This document shows, in pieces, positions 7,959 to 15,816 of a stretch of DNA of 64,000 bases (its first letter is position 1; each line of letters opens with the position of its first letter). The position numbers and the translations under genes were made by a program. The notes under the pieces were generated by a model. It was not told where the DNA came from and did no database searches. It saw only the letters and a program-made list of their open reading frames with translations. This DNA is from Chryseobacterium oranimense (GTDB taxonomy: Bacteria; Bacteroidota; Bacteroidia; Flavobacteriales; Weeksellaceae), in NCBI RefSeq assembly GCF_900129755.1, contig NZ_FQWT01000002.1:124001-188000 (forward strand), given 5' to 3'.

Positions 7959-9116
7959 TTATATCAATATTTCATCAAGAAGCTTATTCATCCTTACGAG
8001 GTCTTCTTTCATTACACTTGCATAGGGATCCTGCCCTTTTTTGATCAGTGCTATTGCCTCATCAATCATTTCTATTGGTTTTCCTGTTTTCAGATGCAGT
8101 TTATTGGCAAATTCCGCATCCAGATTGCGGGTATCAATCAACAGATCCATTCTTATTTTATTCAGGAAATACTGAGCCTTTTTAGCCATCATATCATGGA
8201 AATTTCCTTCCTGAAGATAAAGATTTCCAATGCTTTTCACAAAATCTACCGAAGTATTCCTCAGCGGTTCCAAAACAGGCACTATCCGCTGTTTTCTTTT
8301 TGCATTAAAGAAAATAAACAGGACCAGACCTCCTAAAAATACCCACCAGGCATATTTGAGGGCAGGGTTTGAGAGGATAAATCTCATAAAGAACCGCGAA
8401 ACCTTAGTATCATTTTCTACAAACCAGATGGTTTCTCTGTCTTTAAGATACGAAAAAATATCCTGGGCATATTTTAAGCTGCCCGGTTTCAAAAGATAGT
8501 AATTGGTAAGGAAAAGCGGTTCGCTGTGTACATAGATCGTTCCTTTCCCAAATTTTGTTTTAATAAAATTCGCCTGGTCTGAATTATCTTTTTCAACTGT
8601 TTTTCCTAAAACCTCCACCTGCGGTTTAATGTATGAAAATCCCCTGCCTGAGGGAAATTTATCCAGCTTAATAAAATCATTCTGGTATTGTTTATCCGTA
8701 AGTTTCAGCATATTTTCCTCAGCAAAAGAAATATCCGAGCTATGGTAACCGATACTGTCTGAGATATCTTTTGGAGTATTGCTTATCAGGATCATGGCAT
8801 CCGAACCGTTTGACACCTGTTCCAGAATTTTTTTCCAGGACTGATTATCCAGGTCTTTTTCTATAACAATAATGTTATGAGGATCCTTTTTCCTTTTGCT
8901 ATAATAGTCGTAAGGTGTCTCTTCGGTTCTTTTCAGATTATTTTTAAACAGATGTTTGGCTTCGTTATTAAAAACAAACAGTCCGAAAGGAGACTTTTCG
9001 TTAATATTAAAATTCTTACGCCAGCTGACCGTTTCTTTTTTATTGACTTCAAGCAACGCCAGAATAACCATCACAACGATGAATATCACAGCATATATTT
9101 TGAAGGTTTTTTTCAT
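7959..9116 (-). CDS. DUF4350 domain-containing membrane protein
   Basis: The 385-residue protein has an N-terminal membrane anchor (about 6-23), a large extracytoplasmic domain with a glutamine-amidotransferase-like fold typical of DUF4350 (about 35-230), and a second membrane segment (about 249-269). A cytoplasmic helical tail follows. It is the usual neighbour of DUF4129 and MoxR genes. The sequence shows no catalytic residues that I can name, and its function is unknown. Confidence 0.75.
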   Translation of the reverse strand: MKKTFKIYAVIFIVVMVILALLEVNKKETVSWRKNFNINEKSPFGLFVFNNEAKHLFKNNLKRTEETPYDYYSKRKKDPHNIIVIEKDLDNQSWKKILEQVSNGSDAMILISNTPKDISDSIGYHSSDISFAEENMLKLTDKQYQNDFIKLDKFPSGRGFSYIKPQVEVLGKTVEKDNSDQANFIKTKFGKGTIYVHSEPLFLTNYYLLKPGSLKYAQDIFSYLKDRETIWFVENDTKVSRFFMRFILSNPALKYAWWVFLGGLVLFIFFNAKRKQRIVPVLEPLRNTSVDFVKSIGNLYLQEGNFHDMMAKKAQYFLNKIRMDLLIDTRNLDAEFANKLHLKTGKPIEMIDEAIALIKKGQDPYASVMKEDLVRMNKLLDEILI

Positions 9117-9135
9117 GGTTATTTCGGTGGTTTAA

Positions 9136-9933
9136 TTATGGTTTAAATGCCTGGTATTGATTTTTAAATGTCTGGTAAGCCTGTTCATCAATACTGAACT
9201 CTCCGTACCAAACATAATCGAAGATATAAGACAGCTCAGAAAATTCTTTTTTCAGATGCTCTGCTTTAAGTTCCATCAGATAATCCTTATTGGTCTTTTC
9301 AGGGTTCCAGCTGATCTGCTTTTTGTCGCTCAGCTTTTTCAGAACAAAAAGGAACTGATAACGCACCGCTGAACGGAAATCTCCTTGCCTTTCAAATTTT
9401 GAAATGCTTTCCGGAAAATTGATCTCGTGGATATTTTCATGAAGTTCTTCCGCATTAATCTCTACTTTTCTGTTTTTCTTACCGAAGAAAAGGTTTCCCT
9501 CTTTGCCCATCAGATAATTAATGATAAAATATAAAAGGAACCCTACCAGGACAATGGCAAACAGACGAATAAGGATGGTGGTAATCTTAGCAGAATTGGT
9601 AAAGGCCGTTTCACCAAAAATACTTTGCAGGATTTTGTCTATCCTTCTCATCAGCTTTTGGAAGAAAGACTCTCTCGGCTTCGAAACCGAATAATCAAAT
9701 TCATTTCCTTTATATCTTGACTGAAGATTTTCTTTAAATGTCTTGGGATACAGCGTATTTTCCGAAACCGGCTTCCGGATCAGCACAGAATCTGCACGAA
9801 GCATGTTCCGGTAATGTCCTGTCACTAGGGAGTCAACAATATAGTCTTCTACCGTTGCAGGCTCATTCTCATCCTGTGCACGAACAGGACAAACAGAGAA
9901 AAAAAGCAGCAGAAAAAGAAGAATTTTATTCAT
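9136..9933 (-). CDS. DUF4129 domain-containing protein
   Basis: The 265-residue protein begins with a signal peptide (NKILLFLLLFFSVCPVRAQ), then a periplasmic stretch and one membrane segment (about 115-138). The C-terminal cytoplasmic DUF4129 domain contains FRSAVRYQFLFVLKKL and FDYVWYGEFSID. DUF4129 is otherwise found at the C-terminus of transglutaminase-like membrane proteins that cluster with MoxR-DUF58. It overlaps the upstream membrane-protein gene by 8 bp, which suggests translational coupling. Confidence 0.78.
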   Translation of the reverse strand: MNKILLFLLLFFSVCPVRAQDENEPATVEDYIVDSLVTGHYRNMLRADSVLIRKPVSENTLYPKTFKENLQSRYKGNEFDYSVSKPRESFFQKLMRRIDKILQSIFGETAFTNSAKITTILIRLFAIVLVGFLLYFIINYLMGKEGNLFFGKKNRKVEINAEELHENIHEINFPESISKFERQGDFRSAVRYQFLFVLKKLSDKKQISWNPEKTNKDYLMELKAEHLKKEFSELSYIFDYVWYGEFSIDEQAYQTFKNQYQAFKP

Positions 9934-10885
9934 TGATGCCTATGGTTTCTATTTCTTCAAGTTCAACTTTCTGGTGAAGATCCGTCCTGCTGTCATAATA
10001 CATCAGCCCTGCATTGATGTACATCAGGTTGGAAAGCAATAATGAAGCAAGCATTGAAAATCCATAAAATATAAAGAAAATGACTCCGGCAACTCCGGCA
10101 AAAGGATTCTCTTCAAAGTTTCCGTTTGGAGTGGTTGTCAGAAGTGATCCGTAAAAAAAGAACATTGGAATCAATGTAAAAACCGAAGTAATCATATACA
10201 TAATAATGAACATGATAATGGATGCTCCCCAGTATTTCCAGTAAGGGGATTTTTCGTTTCCGTTAGGATAAGAAAACTGGGATCTTATGGAATAACTTAA
10301 GCTTTCTATAAAGCCTCTTTTTGTATTAAAATAATCATACATCAGAAATGCCGAGACATTGAATGCCGTAGGGTAAAAAAGCAGCATCAGGAAGAAGCCA
10401 ATGATGATGAACATCAGCAAATAGGAAAAGCCTAAAAGGATCATCATAACAGGCAATACAAGAAAGAGCATTCCTATACCCATTTTGGCAATTCTTCCGG
10501 CGTTTTTTTTGAAATCTCCCAGGATCTCATCCGTTTTTACCTTTTGAGCACCTTCAGTAATTCTTTTCAGATAAAAAACCGGATACAGGTAATTAATGAT
10601 CATCAGAAGAGCAAAAAGTATAAAAATAAGTATTGCAGAAACAATGAGCATTCCGGCATTTTCTGAAAAATATCTTTCAAAATAATAGCTTTCTCCCCCT
10701 ACATTGGAACCGATAAGCTGTCCGAAAATTTCTCTGAATCCGAAAATCACTACCGCAATTGTTAGCGTTAGCAGTAATCCGTTGATAAGGATATAGTTTT
10801 TAAAATAATTTTTTCCGTATAATTTGAAAAAATTAAAGCTGTCACTGATGAAAGCTCCGAATTCTCTTTTTTTATAAAACTGCAT
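9926..10885 (-). CDS. Polytopic membrane protein of the MoxR/SpoIIM cluster
   Basis: The 319-residue protein has about six hydrophobic helices (about 30-50, 78-104, 130-175 as two, 220-245 and 268-292), with polar loops and an acidic C-terminal tail. I do not recognise a named domain. Its position between SpoIIM and DUF4129, with overlaps of 14 and 8 bp on either side, shows that it belongs to the same transcription unit and is probably a component of the same membrane assembly. Confidence 0.7.
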   Translation of the reverse strand: MQFYKKREFGAFISDSFNFFKLYGKNYFKNYILINGLLLTLTIAVVIFGFREIFGQLIGSNVGGESYYFERYFSENAGMLIVSAILIFILFALLMIINYLYPVFYLKRITEGAQKVKTDEILGDFKKNAGRIAKMGIGMLFLVLPVMMILLGFSYLLMFIIIGFFLMLLFYPTAFNVSAFLMYDYFNTKRGFIESLSYSIRSQFSYPNGNEKSPYWKYWGASIIMFIIMYMITSVFTLIPMFFFYGSLLTTTPNGNFEENPFAGVAGVIFFIFYGFSMLASLLLSNLMYINAGLMYYDSRTDLHQKVELEEIETIGINE

Positions 10886-11855
10886 GATTGGTCTGGTTAT
10901 TAATTCTTTTATAAACCACCGAAGGATAAACGAAATAGTAAAATCCTATAATGGCCAGTGAACTGAATATGATAGCTAAATTTACCACCAGCGGCATTTT
11001 CAAAGCATGTCTTGTCACATAGCCTTCGATAATTCCTGCACAAATGGTAAATGGTATGGTACTGAGAAAAATTTTAAAAGAGTCCTTGAACCCTGTTTTG
11101 AAAGAATTAAATCTTGAAAATGTTCTGGGAAACAGAATGCTCGCTCCAAGGATTAGTCCGCACATAGCTTCCACAACCATTGCGAAGATCTCGAAAACCC
11201 CATGAAGCCAGATTCCTCTTGCGCTGTCTTTCAAAGCCCCGTAATCGTAGAAAAAATATTGAAAAGATCCCAGCATGACACTGTTGGAAAGCAGGGCAAA
11301 CAAAGTTCCCACCCCTCCGGTTATGCCATAGATATACAGTTTCGCCCCCACTCCGATATTATTGAAAATAATCCCGATGGTACTTCCCCAGGTGGAGCCG
11401 CTCTGATAGATTCCGACAGCATTTCCCTTTTTAATATTCTCTATTGTCTCATTTACATAATCTTCCCCAAGAATGATCTTGGCAAAATCTTTATCATAAG
11501 CCCCGGAAAGCACTCCTATTGAAGTAAACAGAATAAAAAAGAGAAAAGCATACATAAGATATCTCCTGTACTGATAGATCAGCAGGGGAACTTCTGTTCT
11601 GAAAAAATAAAACAGCCTGTTCTCTTCTACTCTTTTCGTTTTATAGATCTTCTGAAATATCTGTGAAGACAAATGGTTCAGATATACTGTTGTATTGCTT
11701 TTAGGATAATAGGTCTGTGCAAATGAAAGATCGTTGATCAGGTTGATGTACAACGAAGACAGGTCATCAGGATTTTTTTTTATTTTCCCTTGAATAACCT
11801 GTTCAATTCCCAACCATTTTTCTTTATTTTGTTTAATGAAATAAACTTCTCTCAT
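10872..11855 (-). CDS. SpoIIM family (stage II sporulation protein M-like) membrane protein
   Basis: The 327-residue protein shows a cytoplasmic N-terminus and about five to six membrane helices. It has the SpoIIM-type GxxGA...GIYQSGSTWGSTIGIIFNNI and WLHGVFEIFAMVVEA motifs, the latter characteristic of the DUF95/SpoIIM family. Bacteroidota do not sporulate; here SpoIIM-like proteins accompany RDD and MoxR genes. I start at the ATG at 11855 (REVYFIKQNKEKW). The frame extends 12 codons upstream, but that stretch reads into the divergent RDD gene and is not conserved in style. Confidence 0.82.
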   Translation of the reverse strand: MREVYFIKQNKEKWLGIEQVIQGKIKKNPDDLSSLYINLINDLSFAQTYYPKSNTTVYLNHLSSQIFQKIYKTKRVEENRLFYFFRTEVPLLIYQYRRYLMYAFLFFILFTSIGVLSGAYDKDFAKIILGEDYVNETIENIKKGNAVGIYQSGSTWGSTIGIIFNNIGVGAKLYIYGITGGVGTLFALLSNSVMLGSFQYFFYDYGALKDSARGIWLHGVFEIFAMVVEAMCGLILGASILFPRTFSRFNSFKTGFKDSFKIFLSTIPFTICAGIIEGYVTRHALKMPLVVNLAIIFSSLAIIGFYYFVYPSVVYKRINNQTNHAVL

Positions 11856-11882
11856 AATTGTAAGGCTAAAATAATAAAAATT

Positions 11883-12632
11883 ATGTCTCAAATTGCGATA
11901 AATACCTCACAAAATGTAAATATTAACTTTACTATTGCAAGTGTTGGAGAAAGAATGCTCGCCTTCATTATCGATCTGTTGATAAAGGTTGCCTATGCCG
12001 TGATTATATTCTATCTTTTCTTCAATGTTTTTGATCTGGGGTATTTATTAGCCGGGCTTGATCAATGGTCCGTCATGGCTGTTTATATTGTGCTTACATT
12101 CCCCGTTTACATTTATCCGGTCGTCCTGGAAAGCCTCATGGAAGGGCAGACTCCTGGAAAAAAGCTCATGAAAATCAGGGTAGTGAAAATTGATGGCTAC
12201 CAGGCCAGTTTTGGTGATTACCTGATCCGTTGGATGTTCAGGCTGATTGATACTTCATTCGCCGGTGTCGTAGGTCTTATTTCTATGATTGTTTCCAAAA
12301 ATAATCAACGTCTGGGAGATATTGCTTCCGGCACTGCTGTAATTTCTTTAAAAAACAATATCAATATTTCCCATACCATTTTGGAAAATATTCATGAAAG
12401 CTATGTCCCATCGTTTCCTCAGGTCATTGCCTTAAGCGATAATGATATGCGGATCATCAAGGATAATTATACCAAAGCCCTGAAAGTTGACGACCGCCAG
12501 ATCATCAGCAGACTTTCTGACAAGATTAAAAGCATTCTCAAGCTTGAAATAGACCCTGCAAAAATGACGGAGAGACAGTTTATTAATGTAGTGATCAAGG
12601 ATTATAATTATTATACAGGGAAAGATAATTAA
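11883..12632 (+). CDS. RDD family membrane protein
   Basis: The 249-residue protein carries an RDD domain: VGERMLAFIIDLLIKVAYAV (residues about 20-40), a second helix pair and GQTPGKKLMKIRVVKIDG, then LIRWMFRLIDTS. A soluble C-terminal tail follows (about 165-249). RDD proteins are small multi-spanning membrane proteins of largely unknown role, some with transport activity. The start at 11883 was chosen over an in-frame ATG at 11790 because the upstream residues lie within the divergent SpoIIM gene. The gap between the two start codons is only 27 bp, so the promoters must overlap coding DNA. Confidence 0.85.
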   Translation: MSQIAINTSQNVNINFTIASVGERMLAFIIDLLIKVAYAVIIFYLFFNVFDLGYLLAGLDQWSVMAVYIVLTFPVYIYPVVLESLMEGQTPGKKLMKIRVVKIDGYQASFGDYLIRWMFRLIDTSFAGVVGLISMIVSKNNQRLGDIASGTAVISLKNNINISHTILENIHESYVPSFPQVIALSDNDMRIIKDNYTKALKVDDRQIISRLSDKIKSILKLEIDPAKMTERQFINVVIKDYNYYTGKDN

Positions 12633-12748
12633 TGAAGTATTGTTGTCAATGGTCAAATTTTACTTCGCAAATAAACACTTAATTTAACGTTCAGAAATCG
12701 TTTTTCAATTTTTTCGGATTAAAAATTGACTGCGAAAAAGATATACTA

Positions 12749-12797
12749 TTGACAATTCACAATCAGCCATTACCTATTACTCATCATTTATTACTTA
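12749..12797. repeat. Degenerate heptad array upstream of the GNAT gene
   Basis: Seven consecutive units of the form TtnnnnA: TTGACAA TTCACAA, TCAGCCA TTACCTA, TTACTCA TCATTTA and TTACTTA. The period is exactly 7 bp over 49 bp, although the unit sequence drifts. It lies in the 216-bp gap between the RDD and GNAT genes. Confidence 0.7.
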
Positions 12798-12848
12798 TAA
12801 TAACTCGTCGGTGTAGTTTTTGTATCTTTAAAAACAAAGGTTTGAATT

Positions 12849-13139
12849 ATGAAATTTGAAAACAATAAATCAGGAAACGGCGGCGTGATTACGCTGAACA
12901 ATGAGATTAAAGAAGTAGGAAGACTTACATACACCATTTTTCCGGAAGATAATAAGTTTATCATTTCTTTTGTCCTGGTACATCCGGAATTTGAAGGCAG
13001 GGGAATGGGTAAATACCTGGTTGAGGAAGCCATAAAATTTGCCAGAGAAAATAACTGGAAAGTATATCCTCACTGCTCTTATGCAAGAGCGGTAATGACA
13101 AGAATGAATGATGTAGATGATATTTTTCTAAAGAACTAA
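12849..13139 (+). CDS. Small GNAT-like N-acetyltransferase (YjdJ/GTLP1 type)
   Basis: The 96-residue protein matches the short acetyltransferase-like family (Acetyltransf_CG). It has the acetyl-CoA-binding segment LVHPEFEGRGMGKYLVEEAI (about 42-61) and a conserved YPHCSYA motif near the end. It lacks the full GNAT fold. It probably acetylates a small molecule or protein; the substrate is unknown. It converges on the glycosyltransferase gene, overlapping it by 12 bp. Confidence 0.8.
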   Translation: MKFENNKSGNGGVITLNNEIKEVGRLTYTIFPEDNKFIISFVLVHPEFEGRGMGKYLVEEAIKFARENNWKVYPHCSYARAVMTRMNDVDDIFLKN

Positions 13140-14099
13140 AACTTCTTTCACCAGAATCTCTTCAATATCATCCGGGTAATCTACTCTTAAGTGATGATCT
13201 GCCGCAACCCATTGCATAATCTCCTGAAGATTCAGCACTTTAGAATTTGGGATTCCCATAAGATTTAGGGCACTCGCATTGCATTCCTGCTCATATTGAT
13301 TATGAATAGGAATCACAAACAGCTTTTTATCTAAGAAAAGTGCTTCTGCAGGAGTTTCAAAGCCGGCATTGCATAAAATACCGTCACAGCTTTCAAAGTA
13401 TTGCAGATAACGCATTTCATCAATAGGGAAAATTTCTACATTTTTTATTTTAACCTGAACTTTGCTGTACTTTGAAAAAACTTTCCATTCTACAGGAATC
13501 TGTTTCAGGACCTTGATGATATTTTCGTCTGCAAAGCTGGGAAGATATACAAGATAGTGCCCTTTTTTATCCGGATTAAGATTTCGGATTTTATGCCTGA
13601 TCACTGGTTTTTTGATCTGTGGATGGTAATTTTCAAAATGGAACCCGATTTTCCTTTCACTGGGAACATAGTATTTGAGAATCAGCTCACCAAAAAAATC
13701 TTTCTTTTCAGGCTTTGGTGTTTCAGGGAAACTCATCGATGCCTGATGGCTCAGTTCAATCATCGGCAGTTTTTTGAGTTTTCCTGCCCAGCCGGTAAGA
13801 GGTTCATAATCATTGATGATCAGATCGTACTGTGAGAGTTCCAGTTCCCTGATGTTTTTTACCGCTTCAAGAAATTTGTTTTCAGTAAATGTTTTACGGT
13901 AAGATAAACCGCCTGTTTTGTTATAAAGAAGGGAAATACCCCTGTATTGAAAGTTAATGTCAAAACCGGCCTTTAATTGTGACTGGTGACCGCTGATCAA
14001 TGTATCGACCGAAGCATATTTTTTGAGTATAGGAATAATTTCCTGCGCTCTGGCAACATGTCCGTTTCCTGTTCCCTGAAATGCATACAATACTTTCAT
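13128..14099 (-). CDS. MurG-like GT-B glycosyltransferase (family 28 style)
   Basis: The 323-residue protein has a GT-B layout. The N-terminal nucleotide-free domain starts KVLYAFQGTGNGHVARAQEI, with a glycine-rich loop like MurG. The C-terminal domain contains CDGILCNAGFETPAEALFLDKKLFVIPIHNQYEQECNA, typical of a UDP-sugar site. It probably transfers a sugar to a lipid or polysaccharide at the inner face of the membrane. The stop codon of the LpxH-like gene directly abuts its start, so the two form an operon. Acceptor and donor cannot be read from the sequence. Confidence 0.78.
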   Translation of the reverse strand: MKVLYAFQGTGNGHVARAQEIIPILKKYASVDTLISGHQSQLKAGFDINFQYRGISLLYNKTGGLSYRKTFTENKFLEAVKNIRELELSQYDLIINDYEPLTGWAGKLKKLPMIELSHQASMSFPETPKPEKKDFFGELILKYYVPSERKIGFHFENYHPQIKKPVIRHKIRNLNPDKKGHYLVYLPSFADENIIKVLKQIPVEWKVFSKYSKVQVKIKNVEIFPIDEMRYLQYFESCDGILCNAGFETPAEALFLDKKLFVIPIHNQYEQECNASALNLMGIPNSKVLNLQEIMQWVAADHHLRVDYPDDIEEILVKEVLVL

Positions 14100-14924
14100 T
14101 TAAGAAAAATTAGTTACTATTTTCAGAAGTTCGGAACTGTCCATATCCTGAATTTCTTCTGCTTCGTCGTCTTTAAGAGAATCTTTATGATCATCATAAT
14201 AAAATATTTTCCATTCGTTATTATGATACTCAAGAGCGGAAAGATTTTCGATCCAGTCCCCGGAATTAAGATAAGTACACGATCCTTTTTTAGTAACAAC
14301 TTCCCGGATCTGAGGCTGGTGGATATGTCCACAGATCACATAATCATAATGATTATCAATAGCCAGTTCTGAAGCAGTCAGCTCAAAGTCCCCGATGTAC
14401 TTTACCGCTTTTTTTACATTATTTTTGATCTTTTTGGAAAATGAATACTTTTCTCTACCCATTTTCTCTAAAAACCAGTTTACAATGTTGTTAATGACAA
14501 TCAGAAGATCATACCCTTTCCCACCAAGTTTTGCAATCCATTTAGAGTGCTGAACGGATGCATCAAAAACATCTCCATGAAATATCCAGGTCTTTTTTTG
14601 ATCAATATCAAGACAGATCTTGTTACAAACTTTTAGTTTACCCAATTCAAAATCGGTAAACTTACGGAACATTTCATCGTGATTCCCTGTAATGTAATAA
14701 ACCTGTGTGTTTTTAGTAGCAAATGAAAGGATCTTTTTGATCACTTTCAAATGAGGTTTAGGGAAGTAAGACTTTTTAAACTGCCAGATATCAATAATAT
14801 CACCGTTTAAAACCAGTGTTTTAGGCTGGATAGAATTGAGATACCGTAACAGCTCTTTAGCCTTACATCCATAAGTTCCCAAATGAACATCCGATATGAC
14901 AACCAATTCAACGTTTCTTTTCAT
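14100..14924 (-). CDS. LpxH-like metallophosphoesterase (UDP-2,3-diacylglucosamine diphosphatase family)
   Basis: The 274-residue calcineurin-like phosphoesterase shows the metal motifs SDVHLG (about 10-15), NGDIID, GNHD, HGDVFD and CGHIHQP. The spacing is that of LpxH-related hydrolases, which cleave UDP-2,3-diacylglucosamine in lipid A synthesis. Bacteroidota carry several such paralogues, so the exact substrate is uncertain. I start at the ATG at 14924 (KRNVELVVISDVH); an in-frame TTG at 14936 is less likely. It forms an operon with the glycosyltransferase gene immediately downstream. Confidence 0.78.
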   Translation of the reverse strand: MKRNVELVVISDVHLGTYGCKAKELLRYLNSIQPKTLVLNGDIIDIWQFKKSYFPKPHLKVIKKILSFATKNTQVYYITGNHDEMFRKFTDFELGKLKVCNKICLDIDQKKTWIFHGDVFDASVQHSKWIAKLGGKGYDLLIVINNIVNWFLEKMGREKYSFSKKIKNNVKKAVKYIGDFELTASELAIDNHYDYVICGHIHQPQIREVVTKKGSCTYLNSGDWIENLSALEYHNNEWKIFYYDDHKDSLKDDEAEEIQDMDSSELLKIVTNFS

Positions 14925-14982
14925 AGTTTTATGCAAAGAAACTAATTGAAAGTTAACTGTATATGAATGCTATATTATTTTT

Positions 14983-15723
14983 TTACAGAGAATTCATCAA
15001 TTCATCCGTGATCTCCATATTATGATAAACATTCTGTACATCATCATCATCTTCGAAACGCTCAAGCATTTTCATATTGGCTTTGAACTGCTCTTCACTA
15101 ACTTCTTTGGTATTGTTTGGAATTCTTTGAAGTTCAGCGCTTTTTGCTTCAATTTTCAATTCGTCTAATTTATGCGACAATGAACCGAAATCCTCAAAAG
15201 CTGTAGTAATCATTACTTCCTCTTCATCCTTTTCCACATCTTCAGCACCACCGTCGATCATTTCCATTTCAAAATCATCCCAATCCATCTTGATCTGGGC
15301 CAAATCGATTGTAAAAATTCCTTTTCTGTCGAAGATGAAGGCTAATTCCCCATTTTTACCAAGGTTACCGTCAAATTTATTGAAGATAGCTCTTACGTTG
15401 GCAACAGTTCTGGTTGTGTTGTTGGTAGTACATTCAACAAAGAAAGCAACACCACCCTGTCCATATCCTTCGTAGGTAACTTCTTCGTAGTTCTCCGCAT
15501 CCGCACCACTTGCTTTTTTGATAGCTCTTTCCACATTATCTTTAGGCATATTAGCCCCTTTGGCATTCTGAATACATCTTCTTAAAGCCGGGTTGGCTTC
15601 AGGATCTGCACCTCCCGCTTTTACTGCCAGTGCTATGTCTTTACCGATTTTGGAGAAAGTTTTGGCCATTTTATCCCATCTGGCCATTTTAGAAGCTTTT
15701 CTATATTCAAATGCTCTTCCCAT
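14983..15723 (-). CDS. YebC/PmpR family protein
   Basis: The 246-residue protein has the full YebC fold. The N-terminal helical start (GRAFEYRKASKMARWDKMAK) precedes the signature NPALRRCIQNAKGANMPKDNVERAIKKA, the EGYGQGG loop and a late acidic DDDDVQNVYHNME motif. Members were long called DNA-binding regulators; some act on ribosomes to relieve stalling at polyproline stretches. It stands alone between the LpxH-like and ompA genes on the same strand. Confidence 0.9.
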   Translation of the reverse strand: MGRAFEYRKASKMARWDKMAKTFSKIGKDIALAVKAGGADPEANPALRRCIQNAKGANMPKDNVERAIKKASGADAENYEEVTYEGYGQGGVAFFVECTTNNTTRTVANVRAIFNKFDGNLGKNGELAFIFDRKGIFTIDLAQIKMDWDDFEMEMIDGGAEDVEKDEEEVMITTAFEDFGSLSHKLDELKIEAKSAELQRIPNNTKEVSEEQFKANMKMLERFEDDDDVQNVYHNMEITDELMNSL

Positions 15724-15762
15724 TTTAATTTTTAAATTTCAACAAAATTAATTAAAAGTCAA

Positions 15763-15797
15763 CAAAAAAAAAATACCCCCGAATAATCGGAGGTATT
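15763..15797 (-). terminator. Intrinsic terminator of the ompA gene
   Basis: On the minus strand AATACCTCCG / CGGGGGTATT form a 10-bp stem (one G-T wobble), followed by nine T residues, just after the ompA stop codon. Confidence 0.85.
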
Positions 15798-15816
15798 TAT
15801 TATTTAGAAAAATTAA

